Positions 9,283 through 16,941 of a stretch of DNA of 64,000 bases are shown in pieces. A model generated the notes under the pieces. It saw nothing but the letters and a program-made list of their open reading frames with translations. It was not told the origin of the DNA and searched no databases. The DNA is from Erwinia sorbitola (GTDB lineage: Bacteria; Pseudomonadota; Gammaproteobacteria; Enterobacterales; Enterobacteriaceae). A program made the position numbers and the translations under genes. Location of the stretch: positions 933,501-997,500 of the forward strand of contig NZ_CP046509.1 of the NCBI RefSeq assembly GCF_009738185.1, given 5' to 3'. Numbering within the stretch: the first letter of the stretch is position 1; each line of letters opens with the position of its first letter.

Positions 9283-10950
9283 ATGCTTAAAAATATAAAA
9301 GTTGTCACCAGCATCGTCATTATGTTGATCATCTTTAGCGCGCTGTTGTTAGTGTCCAGCGCTCTTTCGTTTAATGCTATCAGCCAGGATAAAGCCAACT
9401 TCAACCGTGCAAACATTTTGACTGAGCAGCAGGGGCAGTTAAGCGATGCCTGGCAAACGCTGGTCAAAACACGCGTTACCATTAACCGGGTAGCTATTCG
9501 CATCCTGAAAAAACAGACCGATCCGGCGTCTGTGGCGGCAATTGGAAAACTGCTCGGCCAGGCCACTGAAACGCTGGATGATGCCGCACACCATTTTGCC
9601 CGCTATAAAAGTTTTCCGCAGGTAGCGGGGCAGGATAACGCTCTGAATGACGCTATTGTCAGCAGCTTCCAGCTGATGCATGACACCATGAAGCAGTCTA
9701 TCCAGTTCCTGGGAGCCAATAACTACGAGGCCTACGGCAACCTTGAAGCGCAAAAAGCGCAGGATGATCTGGAAAAAAATTACGATCGCTGGCGTGAGCA
9801 GAACAGCAATATGCTGGCGGTGGGCGTGACGGATAACCACCAGGCCTTCAGCCATATGGTCTGGACACTGGGCGCGGTGATTCTGGTTATGCTGCTGCTG
9901 GTGGTTTCGGCCTGGGTGGTGATTAAACGTGTTTTGCTGACGCCGCTGAAACAGCTGTTGGTACATATTCAACGTATCGCGGCGGGTGATCTTTCCGAAA
10001 AGCTGGTGGTTGATGGCCGCAGTGAAATGGGGCTGCTGGCCAGCAATCTGACGCAGATGCAGCAGTCGCTGATCAGTACCGTAGGCAATGTGCGCGACAG
10101 TTCAAATGCCATCTACACCGGCGCGAGCGAAATTTCGCAAGGCAACAACGATCTCTCATCCCGTACTGAGCAGCAGGCGGCCTCGCTGGAGCAAACAGCA
10201 GCCAGCATGGAGGAGTTAACGGCTACCGTGAAGCAGAACGCTGAGAATGCGCGCCAGGCGTCACAGCTGGCGAAGAATGCCTCAGAAACCGCAGCGAAAG
10301 GGGGCCGCGTGGTTGAAGGCGTGGTGAAAACCATGAATGAGATCGCCGGAAGTTCTAAAAAGATTGCGGATATTACCAGCGTCATCGATGGTATCGCTTT
10401 CCAGACCAATATCCTGGCGCTGAATGCGGCGGTTGAGGCGGCACGTGCCGGGGAGCAGGGACGTGGTTTTGCCGTGGTGGCGGGTGAGGTGCGTAATCTT
10501 GCGCAGCGTAGCGCTCAGGCCGCGAAAGAGATTAAAACCCTGATTGAGGATTCGGTTAATCGTGTCGATGCGGGTTCCCGGCAGGTGACCACGGCGGGTG
10601 AGACCATGACGGATATCGTCAGTGCGGTAGTACGCGTGACCGATATTATGGGAGAAATCTCCTCTGCTTCCGATGAGCAGAGCCGCGGCATCGACCAGAT
10701 TGGCCTGGCGGTAACCGAGATGGATCGGGTGACGCAGCAGAACGCCGCTTTGGTGCAGGAGTCTGCCGCCGCATCTGCGTCGCTGGAAGAGCAGGCCAGC
10801 CTGTTATCGCAGGCAGTTGCGGTATTTAAAATCGGGTCGCAGCAGGCGGCAGTTGCCATCGGGGTTCACTCTCAGGCACTCAAAACGCCACGACTCTCCG
10901 CCCCGCGTAAAGCCGCAGTCACCGATGAAGGCAGCTGGGAGAAGTTTTAA
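9283..10950 (+). CDS. Methyl-accepting chemotaxis protein, Tsr-like
   Basis: An inner-membrane chemoreceptor that senses periplasmic ligands and controls CheA. Order: a transmembrane helix at about residues 7-30, a four-helix periplasmic domain, a second helix near 190-212, a HAMP domain, then the methylation helices and the invariant hairpin tip (IAFQTNILALNAAVEAA) near residue 370. The ligand domain keeps R-x3-N-R-x3-R (RVTINRVAIR), the amino-acid-binding arginine pattern of Tsr, but the Tsr FF pair and threonine are replaced in YEAYGNLEA. The C-terminus is GSWEKF, resembling the NWETF pentapeptide that tethers CheR/CheB. ATG 9283 is preferred over GTG 9274 because MLKNIKVVTS matches Tsr. 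Confidence 0.92.
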   Translation: MLKNIKVVTSIVIMLIIFSALLLVSSALSFNAISQDKANFNRANILTEQQGQLSDAWQTLVKTRVTINRVAIRILKKQTDPASVAAIGKLLGQATETLDDAAHHFARYKSFPQVAGQDNALNDAIVSSFQLMHDTMKQSIQFLGANNYEAYGNLEAQKAQDDLEKNYDRWREQNSNMLAVGVTDNHQAFSHMVWTLGAVILVMLLLVVSAWVVIKRVLLTPLKQLLVHIQRIAAGDLSEKLVVDGRSEMGLLASNLTQMQQSLISTVGNVRDSSNAIYTGASEISQGNNDLSSRTEQQAASLEQTAASMEELTATVKQNAENARQASQLAKNASETAAKGGRVVEGVVKTMNEIAGSSKKIADITSVIDGIAFQTNILALNAAVEAARAGEQGRGFAVVAGEVRNLAQRSAQAAKEIKTLIEDSVNRVDAGSRQVTTAGETMTDIVSAVVRVTDIMGEISSASDEQSRGIDQIGLAVTEMDRVTQQNAALVQESAAASASLEEQASLLSQAVAVFKIGSQQAAVAIGVHSQALKTPRLSAPRKAAVTDEGSWEKF

Positions 10951-10967
10951 TCCTGCTCTCCGGCCCG

Positions 10968-11003
10968 GCGTTGACCGTCTTTATTCAAGGGGGCGGTCAA
11001 CGC
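10968..11003 (+). terminator. Possible terminator hairpin after the chemoreceptor gene
   Basis: A perfect 10-bp inverted repeat, GCGTTGACCG (10968-10977) with its complement at 10994-11003, starts 17 bases after the stop codon. The 16-base loop and absence of a T-run make termination uncertain. Confidence 0.45.
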
Positions 11004-11092
11004 TACTGCAATGAGTGGCACGCTTTGTTTGGTCTTATTCTGTCAATCTGCCATAATCTGCGGCCGTTATTTAGCCACCAGTCGAGATGTAG

Positions 11093-11764
11093 ATGCAGTA
11101 CCCGATAAATGAAATGTTCCAGACGTTGCAGGGCGAAGGTCTTTATACCGGCGTACCGGCAATTTTTATCCGCTTGCAGGGATGCCCGGTGGGCTGCAGT
11201 TGGTGCGATACCAAACATACCTGGGATAAACTGGCCGATCGGGAGACCTCCCTCGGGGATATTCTGCTGAAAACCGTCGAAACCGATGCCTGGGGCGCGG
11301 CGGATGCCGACGCATTGATTAAGGTGATCCGCCAGCATGGCTGGACGGCGAAACACATTGTTATTACCGGCGGTGAGCCGTGCATTCACGATCTGACGCC
11401 GCTGACCGCTGCACTTCAGCAGCAGGGCTTTGGCTGCCAGATAGAAACCAGCGGTACGCATGAAGTACGTTGTACGCCTGAAACCTGGGTGACGGTATCG
11501 CCTAAAGTGAATATGCGCGGCGGTTATGACGTGCTGGATCAGGCACTGGTGCGCGCCGATGAGGTGAAGCACCCGGTAGCGCGTCAGCGCGATGTGGATG
11601 CACTAGATGCGCTGCTGGCAACCCTTGGCGATAACAAAGCGCGGATTATTGCGTTGCAGCCGATAAGCCAGAAAGATGATGCGACGAAATTGTGCATTGA
11701 GACCTGCATTGCGCGTAACTGGCGGCTGTCGATGCAGACGCATAAGTATTTGAATATCGCCTGA
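11093..11764 (+). CDS. queE: 7-carboxy-7-deazaguanine synthase QueE
   Basis: QueE is a radical-SAM enzyme that rearranges 6-carboxytetrahydropterin to 7-carboxy-7-deazaguanine in queuosine biosynthesis. The 223 residues equal the E. coli protein. The cluster motif CPVGCSWCDTKHTW gives C-x3-C-x2-C, as in E. coli, and the SAM-binding GGEP follows. The C-terminus RLSMQTHKYLNIA is nearly identical to E. coli. Its partner queD lies 4.5 kb downstream on the other strand, an arrangement shared with E. coli. Confidence 0.96.
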   Translation: MQYPINEMFQTLQGEGLYTGVPAIFIRLQGCPVGCSWCDTKHTWDKLADRETSLGDILLKTVETDAWGAADADALIKVIRQHGWTAKHIVITGGEPCIHDLTPLTAALQQQGFGCQIETSGTHEVRCTPETWVTVSPKVNMRGGYDVLDQALVRADEVKHPVARQRDVDALDALLATLGDNKARIIALQPISQKDDATKLCIETCIARNWRLSMQTHKYLNIA

Positions 11765-11785
11765 CCCGGATCGACATGGCCGTCT

Positions 11786-11805
11786 GGGCGAGGCGTGCCT
11801 CGCCC
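11786..11805. repeat. GC-rich palindrome between convergent genes
   Basis: GGGCGAGGC-GT-GCCTCGCCC is a perfect 9-bp hairpin between queE and the convergent metallo-hydrolase gene, flanked by CCTAC. It may be a REP-like interspersed palindrome and may stop transcription from both sides. The palindrome at 21212-21242 has a comparable shape and a GTAGG flank. Confidence 0.55.
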
Positions 11806-11827
11806 CTACGGTTTCAGGCCCCGCGGT

Positions 11828-12700
11828 CTACTGTGGCCACTTCATCTCGCCTTTCAGCACTTTCGCGCTCAACTCCAGACTCGATACATCCTTCAGCGCC
11901 GGGTACTTCATCTGCATCACCGCCGTATAGCTGGCGGCATCTTTACTTCCGGCCAGCACGGTTTCAGCCGTTTTCAGATACTGCTGAGTAAACTTAACCG
12001 ATGCTATCGTCTGTGCTGCGCCCGGCAGGAAATGTCCCGGCACCACGCGCTCGGGTTTCAATGCATTAATCGCTTCCAGCTTCTGTTGCCAGACCTGGCG
12101 TTCATCTGCCGTCTGCGCATCAGCCATCCACACGTGAATATTATTGCCGTACACCACCACGCCCCCCATCACTGTTTTTAGCGACGGAACCCACAGATAA
12201 GTGTTCTGCGGCTGCGGATCATTCACGCTTTTCACCTCAATGGTTTCCCCATCGACCTGAAAAGTATTGCCTGGCAACACCTCTGGCACAATCAGCGACT
12301 GTGGGGCATTAGCACCCATCTTCGGTCCCCAAAACGCCAGTTTGCCGTCTTTGCTTTGTTTGATCAGCTCAACCGTAGCGGCGGTGGCGACAATTTTCGC
12401 CTGCGGGAATGCGCGCTTAATGGTGTCCAGACCGAAGTAGAAATCCGGATCCGACTGGCTGATAAAGACCGTTGTCAGTCGCTTACCGGTGTCTTTAATG
12501 CGCTTCACCAGCGCTTCAGCATCATTACGCTGGAACTGGGCATCGATCAGCACCACTTCATGCGCACCGGAGATGATCTCGCTGGAAACGGCAAACATAC
12601 TGGCTTCGCCCGGATTGTAGACCTCCAGCTTCAGAGGTTCGGCGGCATACAACGGGGCGCTGGCGGTGAGAGCCAGCAGTAAAGTCAGACGGGTTTTCAT
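11828..12700 (-). CDS. Secreted metallo-beta-lactamase-fold protein with altered metal motif
   Basis: The 290-residue protein has an N-terminal signal peptide ending near LYAAEP and an overall metallo-beta-lactamase layout: an early VVLIDAQ strand, a motif 1 region, and a distal EVVPGH-like segment (ERVVPGHFLPGA). The motif that normally reads H-x-H-x-D-H is SQSDPDFYFG, so only the aspartate is retained and the usual zinc histidines are missing. It could be a diverged hydrolase with a different metal site or a binding protein. It is divergent from a LysR-type gene across 101 bases, which suggests that this regulator controls it. Function unknown. Confidence 0.8.
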   Translation of the reverse strand: MKTRLTLLLALTASAPLYAAEPLKLEVYNPGEASMFAVSSEIISGAHEVVLIDAQFQRNDAEALVKRIKDTGKRLTTVFISQSDPDFYFGLDTIKRAFPQAKIVATAATVELIKQSKDGKLAFWGPKMGANAPQSLIVPEVLPGNTFQVDGETIEVKSVNDPQPQNTYLWVPSLKTVMGGVVVYGNNIHVWMADAQTADERQVWQQKLEAINALKPERVVPGHFLPGAAQTIASVKFTQQYLKTAETVLAGSKDAASYTAVMQMKYPALKDVSSLELSAKVLKGEMKWPQ

Positions 12701-12801
12701 GATGAGTTACCTGATAACGGGAAAGATGACAGTGTAGGTTGCAAAATCCATCAGATAAACCGACTATCAGGCAACAGATTGTTGCATAAAACGGACATAT
12801 T

Positions 12802-13716
12802 ATGGATCGCGTCACGGCAGCGACGGTTTTTAACACCATTGTTCAGCGCGGCAGCCTGTCGGCGGCGGCAGAAACGCTGGATATGTCACGGGCGATGGTC
12901 ACCCGCTATCTGAATCAGATGGAAAGCTGGGCCGGAGCGCGCTTGCTGCACCGCAGTACCCGCCGCCTGAGCCTGACGCCCGCTGGCGAACATGCGCTGG
13001 CACGCTGTCAGCAGATGATGCTGCTGGCGGCTGAGATTGAGCACAGTAACCAGCCAGAAGGCGAGGCTTTATCCGGGCTGCTGCGTGTTTCCTGCTCGCT
13101 GTCGCTGGGTCAGAGCGTGCTGATGGTGGCGCTTACCGTCTTTCAACAGCGCTATCCAAGGGTGCGTATCGACCTGCACATCAGTAATGAACGGGTTAAC
13201 CTGGTGGAAGAACGCATCGATCTGGCGCTGCGCATTACCGCTCAGTTGGAACCGAATCTGATTGCCCGCCCGCTGCATACCTGCCAGTCGGTGATCTGCG
13301 CAGCGCCGGAGTATCTGGCACGCAGAGGAACGCCGCTGCTCCCGCAGGATCTCGCCCGCCATAACTGCCTGACCTATTCGCATTTCGGCAAGAGCCTGTG
13401 GCATTTTACCCAAGGGGAAGAGAAAGAAGCGGTGGCGGTGAGCGGTAATCTGAGCGGCAATGATTCGGTGATGCTGCTGGCAGCCACGACGGCCGGAGCG
13501 GGTATTTCGATGCAGCCGATCTACAGCGCACAGCCGTTGCTGGCCAGTGGTCAGCTGGTGGCGCTGCTGCCGACGTATCAGCTGGATGAACTGGGTCTGT
13601 ATGCGATTTATACCTCGCGCCAGTACCAGTCGCCGCGGCTGCGCGCACTGCTGGATTTTCTCGTCGAATGGTTTGGCGGGGAAGACGCTGCGCGGCTGCT
13701 TAATACCGGGATTTGA
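12802..13716 (+). CDS. LysR-family transcriptional regulator
   Basis: A 304-residue LysR-type regulator. The N-terminal winged helix (residues 1-60) includes SLSAAAETLDMSRAMVTRYLNQME and ARLLHRSTRRLSLTPAG; the remainder is the effector-binding domain. It reads away from the metallo-beta-lactamase-fold gene, and the 101-base divergent space most likely holds its operator, the classic LysR layout. The next gene downstream is convergent, 26 bases away. The effector cannot be told from sequence. Confidence 0.9.
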   Translation: MDRVTAATVFNTIVQRGSLSAAAETLDMSRAMVTRYLNQMESWAGARLLHRSTRRLSLTPAGEHALARCQQMMLLAAEIEHSNQPEGEALSGLLRVSCSLSLGQSVLMVALTVFQQRYPRVRIDLHISNERVNLVEERIDLALRITAQLEPNLIARPLHTCQSVICAAPEYLARRGTPLLPQDLARHNCLTYSHFGKSLWHFTQGEEKEAVAVSGNLSGNDSVMLLAATTAGAGISMQPIYSAQPLLASGQLVALLPTYQLDELGLYAIYTSRQYQSPRLRALLDFLVEWFGGEDAARLLNTGI

Positions 13717-13742
13717 ATCAGCCGCGCTGGCCTTATGGCGTT

Positions 13743-14516
13743 TTACTTAGAGACGTCAGCAGCAAAATAGTGCTGAGAGATACGCTGATACGTTCCGTCG
13801 CTGTTAATTTCGTTCAGGGCTTTATCAATGGCGGCTTTCAGCTCCGGGTTACCTTTACGGATCAGGACGCCAGATTGTTCGGCATTGTTCTGGGTGGCGA
13901 CGATTTTCACCTTCGCGTCCGGCTTATGCTTTTTGAAATCGAGGTAGGAGAGATTATCGTTGATCGTCGCATCGGCGCGGCCGCTGGCCACCAGGTCAAC
14001 TGACTGATTAAAACCGTCAGTGCCGACCACTTCAGCACCGTAGCTGCGTGCCAGCTGCGCGTAGTTACTGGTCAACGTATGCGCTGATTTTTTACCTTTC
14101 AAATCGTCGAAGGACTTGATGCTGGTGTTATCGCTGCGAACAATCAGCACGCCTTTCGAGGTGATATACGGCACGGAGAAATCATATTTCTGCTGGCGTT
14201 CCGGGGTGATGGAGACCTGATTAATCACCGCGTCGTAGCGTTTTGCATCCAGGCCGGCGATCAGACCATCCCATTTGCTTTCAACAAATTCTGCTTTAAC
14301 GTTAAGACGTTTGGCTACTTCGCGGCCAATCTCCACATCAAAACCGGTTAATGCGCCTGAAGCATCGTGAAAGGTAAACGGCGGATAGGTGCCTTCGGTA
14401 CCGATTTTAAGCACGCCTGCCGACTGGATTTTGGCAAGCTCTGTTTCTGCCAGCGCCGCAGAGGAAAAACCAAGCTGCACAACGCCTGCGAATAATAACG
14501 TAGCGATCGTTTTCAT
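13743..14516 (-). CDS. Polar amino acid (probably cystine) ABC transporter binding protein
   Basis: Periplasmic solute-binding protein, 257 residues, with a signal peptide (MKTIATLLFAGVVQLGFSSAALA). It resembles the FliY/TcyA cystine binders: GTEGTYPPFTF, KWDGLIAGLDAKRYD and INQVSITPERQQKYDFS match FliY blocks. The start is placed at 14516 because this puts the basic residue and hydrophobic stretch at the very N-terminus; an upstream in-frame start at 14567 overlaps the ATPase gene and adds 17 unlikely residues. It is the last gene of a permease-ATPase-binding protein set. The neighbouring sulfur genes favour cystine, but another polar amino acid is possible. Confidence 0.85.
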   Translation of the reverse strand: MKTIATLLFAGVVQLGFSSAALAETELAKIQSAGVLKIGTEGTYPPFTFHDASGALTGFDVEIGREVAKRLNVKAEFVESKWDGLIAGLDAKRYDAVINQVSITPERQQKYDFSVPYITSKGVLIVRSDNTSIKSFDDLKGKKSAHTLTSNYAQLARSYGAEVVGTDGFNQSVDLVASGRADATINDNLSYLDFKKHKPDAKVKIVATQNNAEQSGVLIRKGNPELKAAIDKALNEINSDGTYQRISQHYFAADVSK

Positions 14517-14554
14517 GTTAAAACTCCTGAATGCTGTCTGTGATGTGGTCTTAA

Positions 14555-15322
14555 TTATATTTCCCATGAATCGGGCAGGGTGTCGGTCAGGGTGGAGATA
14601 AAAGCTTTAGTTCTCGGCTTCTCAGCGCGGGTAAACAGATCGCGGGAGGTGCCTGTTTCCACGATCTCCCCCGCTTCCAGAAACACTACGTGATTAGCAA
14701 TATTGGCGGCCAGGCGCAGGTCGTGAGTGGCCATCAGCATCGTCATCCCTTCCTTTGCCAGATCCTTCAGTACCGCCACCACTTCAAGTGATAACTCCGG
14801 GTCGAGTGCGGACGTTGGCTCATCGCACAGCAATACTTTCGGCGAGGGAGCCAGCGCACGGGCAATGGCGACTCGCTGCTGCTGCCCGCCGGAAAGGGTG
14901 GCCGGCCAGGCATCGCGTTTATGAATCATACCCACTTTTTTAAGCAGCTCTTCAGCACGTTCACGGGCCTGAGCCGGGCGCTGTTTATGCACGGTCACCA
15001 GCCCTTCCATAATGTTTTCAATCACCGTGAGATGAGGGAACAGCTGAAAATTTTGGAAGACCATCCCGGTTTGCTGACAGATACGGCGGATATCTTTGCG
15101 GCTGACGCGCTGGCTGCCGGAAAACGAGAGATGCTCGTTGCCAATAGTTAACTCGCCTGCCTGCGGTATTTCCAGCAGATTGATACAGCGCAGTAAGGTA
15201 CTTTTCCCGCTGCCGGAAGGGCCGATAAGGGCCGTTACGCTGCCTTCATTAATCGTCAGGTTAATATTTTTCAGAACCGGGTTGCCATCAAACTGTTTTT
15301 CAATGCTGGATAATTTGATCAT
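14555..15322 (-). CDS. Polar amino acid ABC transporter ATPase
   Basis: The cytoplasmic ATP-hydrolysing subunit, 255 residues. Walker A is GPSGSGKST (about residues 34-42), the Q-loop is FQNFQLFPH, the ABC signature is LSGGQQQR, Walker B is VLLCDEPTSALDPE and the H-loop is MATHD. Closest in type to the GlnQ/YecC (TcyN) group that serves polar amino acid importers. Its start overlaps the permease gene by 23 bases, and the binding protein gene begins 38 bases after its stop, so the three are one transcription unit. Confidence 0.92.
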   Translation of the reverse strand: MIKLSSIEKQFDGNPVLKNINLTINEGSVTALIGPSGSGKSTLLRCINLLEIPQAGELTIGNEHLSFSGSQRVSRKDIRRICQQTGMVFQNFQLFPHLTVIENIMEGLVTVHKQRPAQARERAEELLKKVGMIHKRDAWPATLSGGQQQRVAIARALAPSPKVLLCDEPTSALDPELSLEVVAVLKDLAKEGMTMLMATHDLRLAANIANHVVFLEAGEIVETGTSRDLFTRAEKPRTKAFISTLTDTLPDSWEI

Positions 15323-15998
15323 TATCTCTGTCCTTTACCGTGCTGTTTTTGGTTAACTTATTTTCCAGTCGGGTCTGTAGCGCCGATAAAACAGAGCTGA
15401 TTAATAAATAGATTATAGCGGCTTCGGTATACAGTATTAATGGCTGGTAGGTCACGGCTGCGATACGCTGCGCGGCAAGAAACATTTCGGGAACGGTAAT
15501 CACCGATGCCAGCGACGTATCTTTCACCAGTGAGATAAAGGTATTGGATAACGGCGGAACGGCAATACGTGCCGCCTGAGGAATAATGATACGCCGCAGC
15601 GCCTGGATCCAGCTCATACTGATGGAGTGTGCTGCTTCCCACTGTCCCTTAGGCACAGAAAGCAGCGTGGCGCGGATCACTTCTGAGGTGTAGGCACCAA
15701 TATTCAGCGTAAAGCCAATTACCGCCGCCGGGAACGCATCGAGCGTAATACCTACGCCGGGCAGCGCATAGAAAATAAGGAATAACTGTACCAGCAGCGG
15801 TGTACCGCGAATCAGCCAGACATAAAAGCGCACAATATATTGTAACGGCTTCGGTCCATATAACCGTGCAAGGGCAACAATAAAGCCCAGCGATAAACCC
15901 AGTACAAAAGAGATAAGAGTTAATGGAATCGTAAATGTCACGCCGGCATACAACATCGGCCAGAATGAATCAATTGCTAACGTCAACCATGCTGGCAT
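15300..15998 (-). CDS. Polar amino acid ABC transporter permease
   Basis: Inner-membrane channel subunit, 232 residues, with about five transmembrane segments. The N-terminal half has the HisM-type segment YVWLIRGTPLLVQLFLIFYALP. The cytoplasmic EAA loop (GQWEAAHSISMSWIQALRRIIIPQA) contacts the ATPase. It is the first gene of the importer operon, read away from queD, with an ERIC-like element in the upstream gap. No regulatory site can be assigned with confidence. Confidence 0.9.
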   Translation of the reverse strand: MPAWLTLAIDSFWPMLYAGVTFTIPLTLISFVLGLSLGFIVALARLYGPKPLQYIVRFYVWLIRGTPLLVQLFLIFYALPGVGITLDAFPAAVIGFTLNIGAYTSEVIRATLLSVPKGQWEAAHSISMSWIQALRRIIIPQAARIAVPPLSNTFISLVKDTSLASVITVPEMFLAAQRIAAVTYQPLILYTEAAIIYLLISSVLSALQTRLENKLTKNSTVKDRDNDQIIQH

Positions 15999-16012
15999 AT
16001 TTCACCTGTATA

Positions 16013-16112
16013 CCCGTCATATTTCGAGCCGCAAACGCGTTGGCTGCTCCCGTTCATCCGCATCACTTATTTAAGTAAGCTCTTCAGGGTGAGGAGATTC
16101 GAATTATTTTGA
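16013..16112. repeat. Degenerate ERIC-like repeat upstream of the importer operon
   Basis: The 296-base gap between the importer operon and queD contains GTCATATTTCGAGCCGCAAA, GCGTTGGCTGC, a central CACTTATTTAAGTAAGCTC, and an ATTCGAATTATTTTGAGTC end complementary to the start. This is the layout of the ERIC variant common in Erwinia and Serratia relatives, but the right half is shortened. No gene is seen in the rest of the gap, which is AT-rich. Confidence 0.65.
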
Positions 16113-16294
16113 GTCTGATTTTGTTCTATTTTCTTCGATGGCGAGAGAATATCACGGAGGATGAAAACACGCTTATATCATGAAATGATATAATATATTC
16201 GATAAGAATATATATTTAATTCATAAGCATTGCTGAAAAACGCATAAAGAAATTCAGGCCTGGCTAACGGATGTTAACCGGGCCTGTCTGGCAA

Positions 16295-16654
16295 TCAACC
16301 GCGATAGACGCAGCCAGCGGTGCAGGTCTCTTTCACCAGTACGGCGCTTAACAGCGGCAGTACGGGTTTCATCTGCTGCCAAATCCACTCTGCCAGCACT
16401 TCACTGGTAGGATTTTCGAGGCCTGGAATATCATTGAGATAATAGTGATCCAGGCGGTCATAGACGGGTTTGAACGCCGCCTTAATCTCGGAAAAATCCA
16501 TTACCCAGCCTGTATGTGCATCCACCTCGCCAGTAATTTCCAGACGAACCATAAAGGAGTGCCCGTGCAGGCGGCCGCATTTGTGCCCGGCAGGCACATT
16601 GGGTAACAGGTGCGCGGCTTCGAATTGAAAATCTTTAAATAGCGTAGTAGCCAT
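16295..16654 (-). CDS. queD: 6-carboxytetrahydropterin synthase QueD
   Basis: QueD turns 7,8-dihydroneopterin triphosphate into 6-carboxy-5,6,7,8-tetrahydropterin, the step before QueE in queuosine synthesis. The 119 residues (E. coli about 121) carry zinc histidines in FEAAHLL and GRLHGHSF, the catalytic cysteine in GHKCGR, and the LDHYYLND and ENPTSEVLA blocks. The start at 16654 (MATTLFKDFQF) matches E. coli; the open frame to 16753 adds 33 residues with no similarity. Divergent from cysJ across 287 bases. Confidence 0.95.
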   Translation of the reverse strand: MATTLFKDFQFEAAHLLPNVPAGHKCGRLHGHSFMVRLEITGEVDAHTGWVMDFSEIKAAFKPVYDRLDHYYLNDIPGLENPTSEVLAEWIWQQMKPVLPLLSAVLVKETCTAGCVYRG

Positions 16655-16865
16655 AGTGACAGTCTCAGTCTTTATCAATAAAACCGCCGAAGGATACCGG
16701 AAAACAGGTTTTTTCGCACCCGTTTCCCGGCTGTACGCGATAAACAGAAACACCCCAAAAGAGTGTGGATTGTAAGTTACTGAATTTAAATAAAATAATC
16801 AACCTGTTTTGCCGTTAAGGCTTACCCGAAAAACCGCTTAGTCGTTTTGGTTATTAATTATTTCC

Positions 16866-16891
16866 AACCCTTATTTAAGGGTTATTATGCT
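16866..16891 (+). promoter_or_regulatory. Candidate cysJIH promoter with palindrome
   Basis: AACCCTTA-TT-TAAGGGTT (16866-16883) is a perfect palindrome directly ahead of a -10-like TATGCT (16886-16891), about 50 bases before the cysJ start. No good -35 is present, which fits the CysB-activated promoters known for this operon in E. coli and Salmonella. Assignment of the palindrome to CysB is inference. Confidence 0.4.
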
Positions 16892-16941
16892 AGCCCTTAC
16901 CCTATTGTTTATAGACCTTTGACTGTGGAATTTTCAACGCA

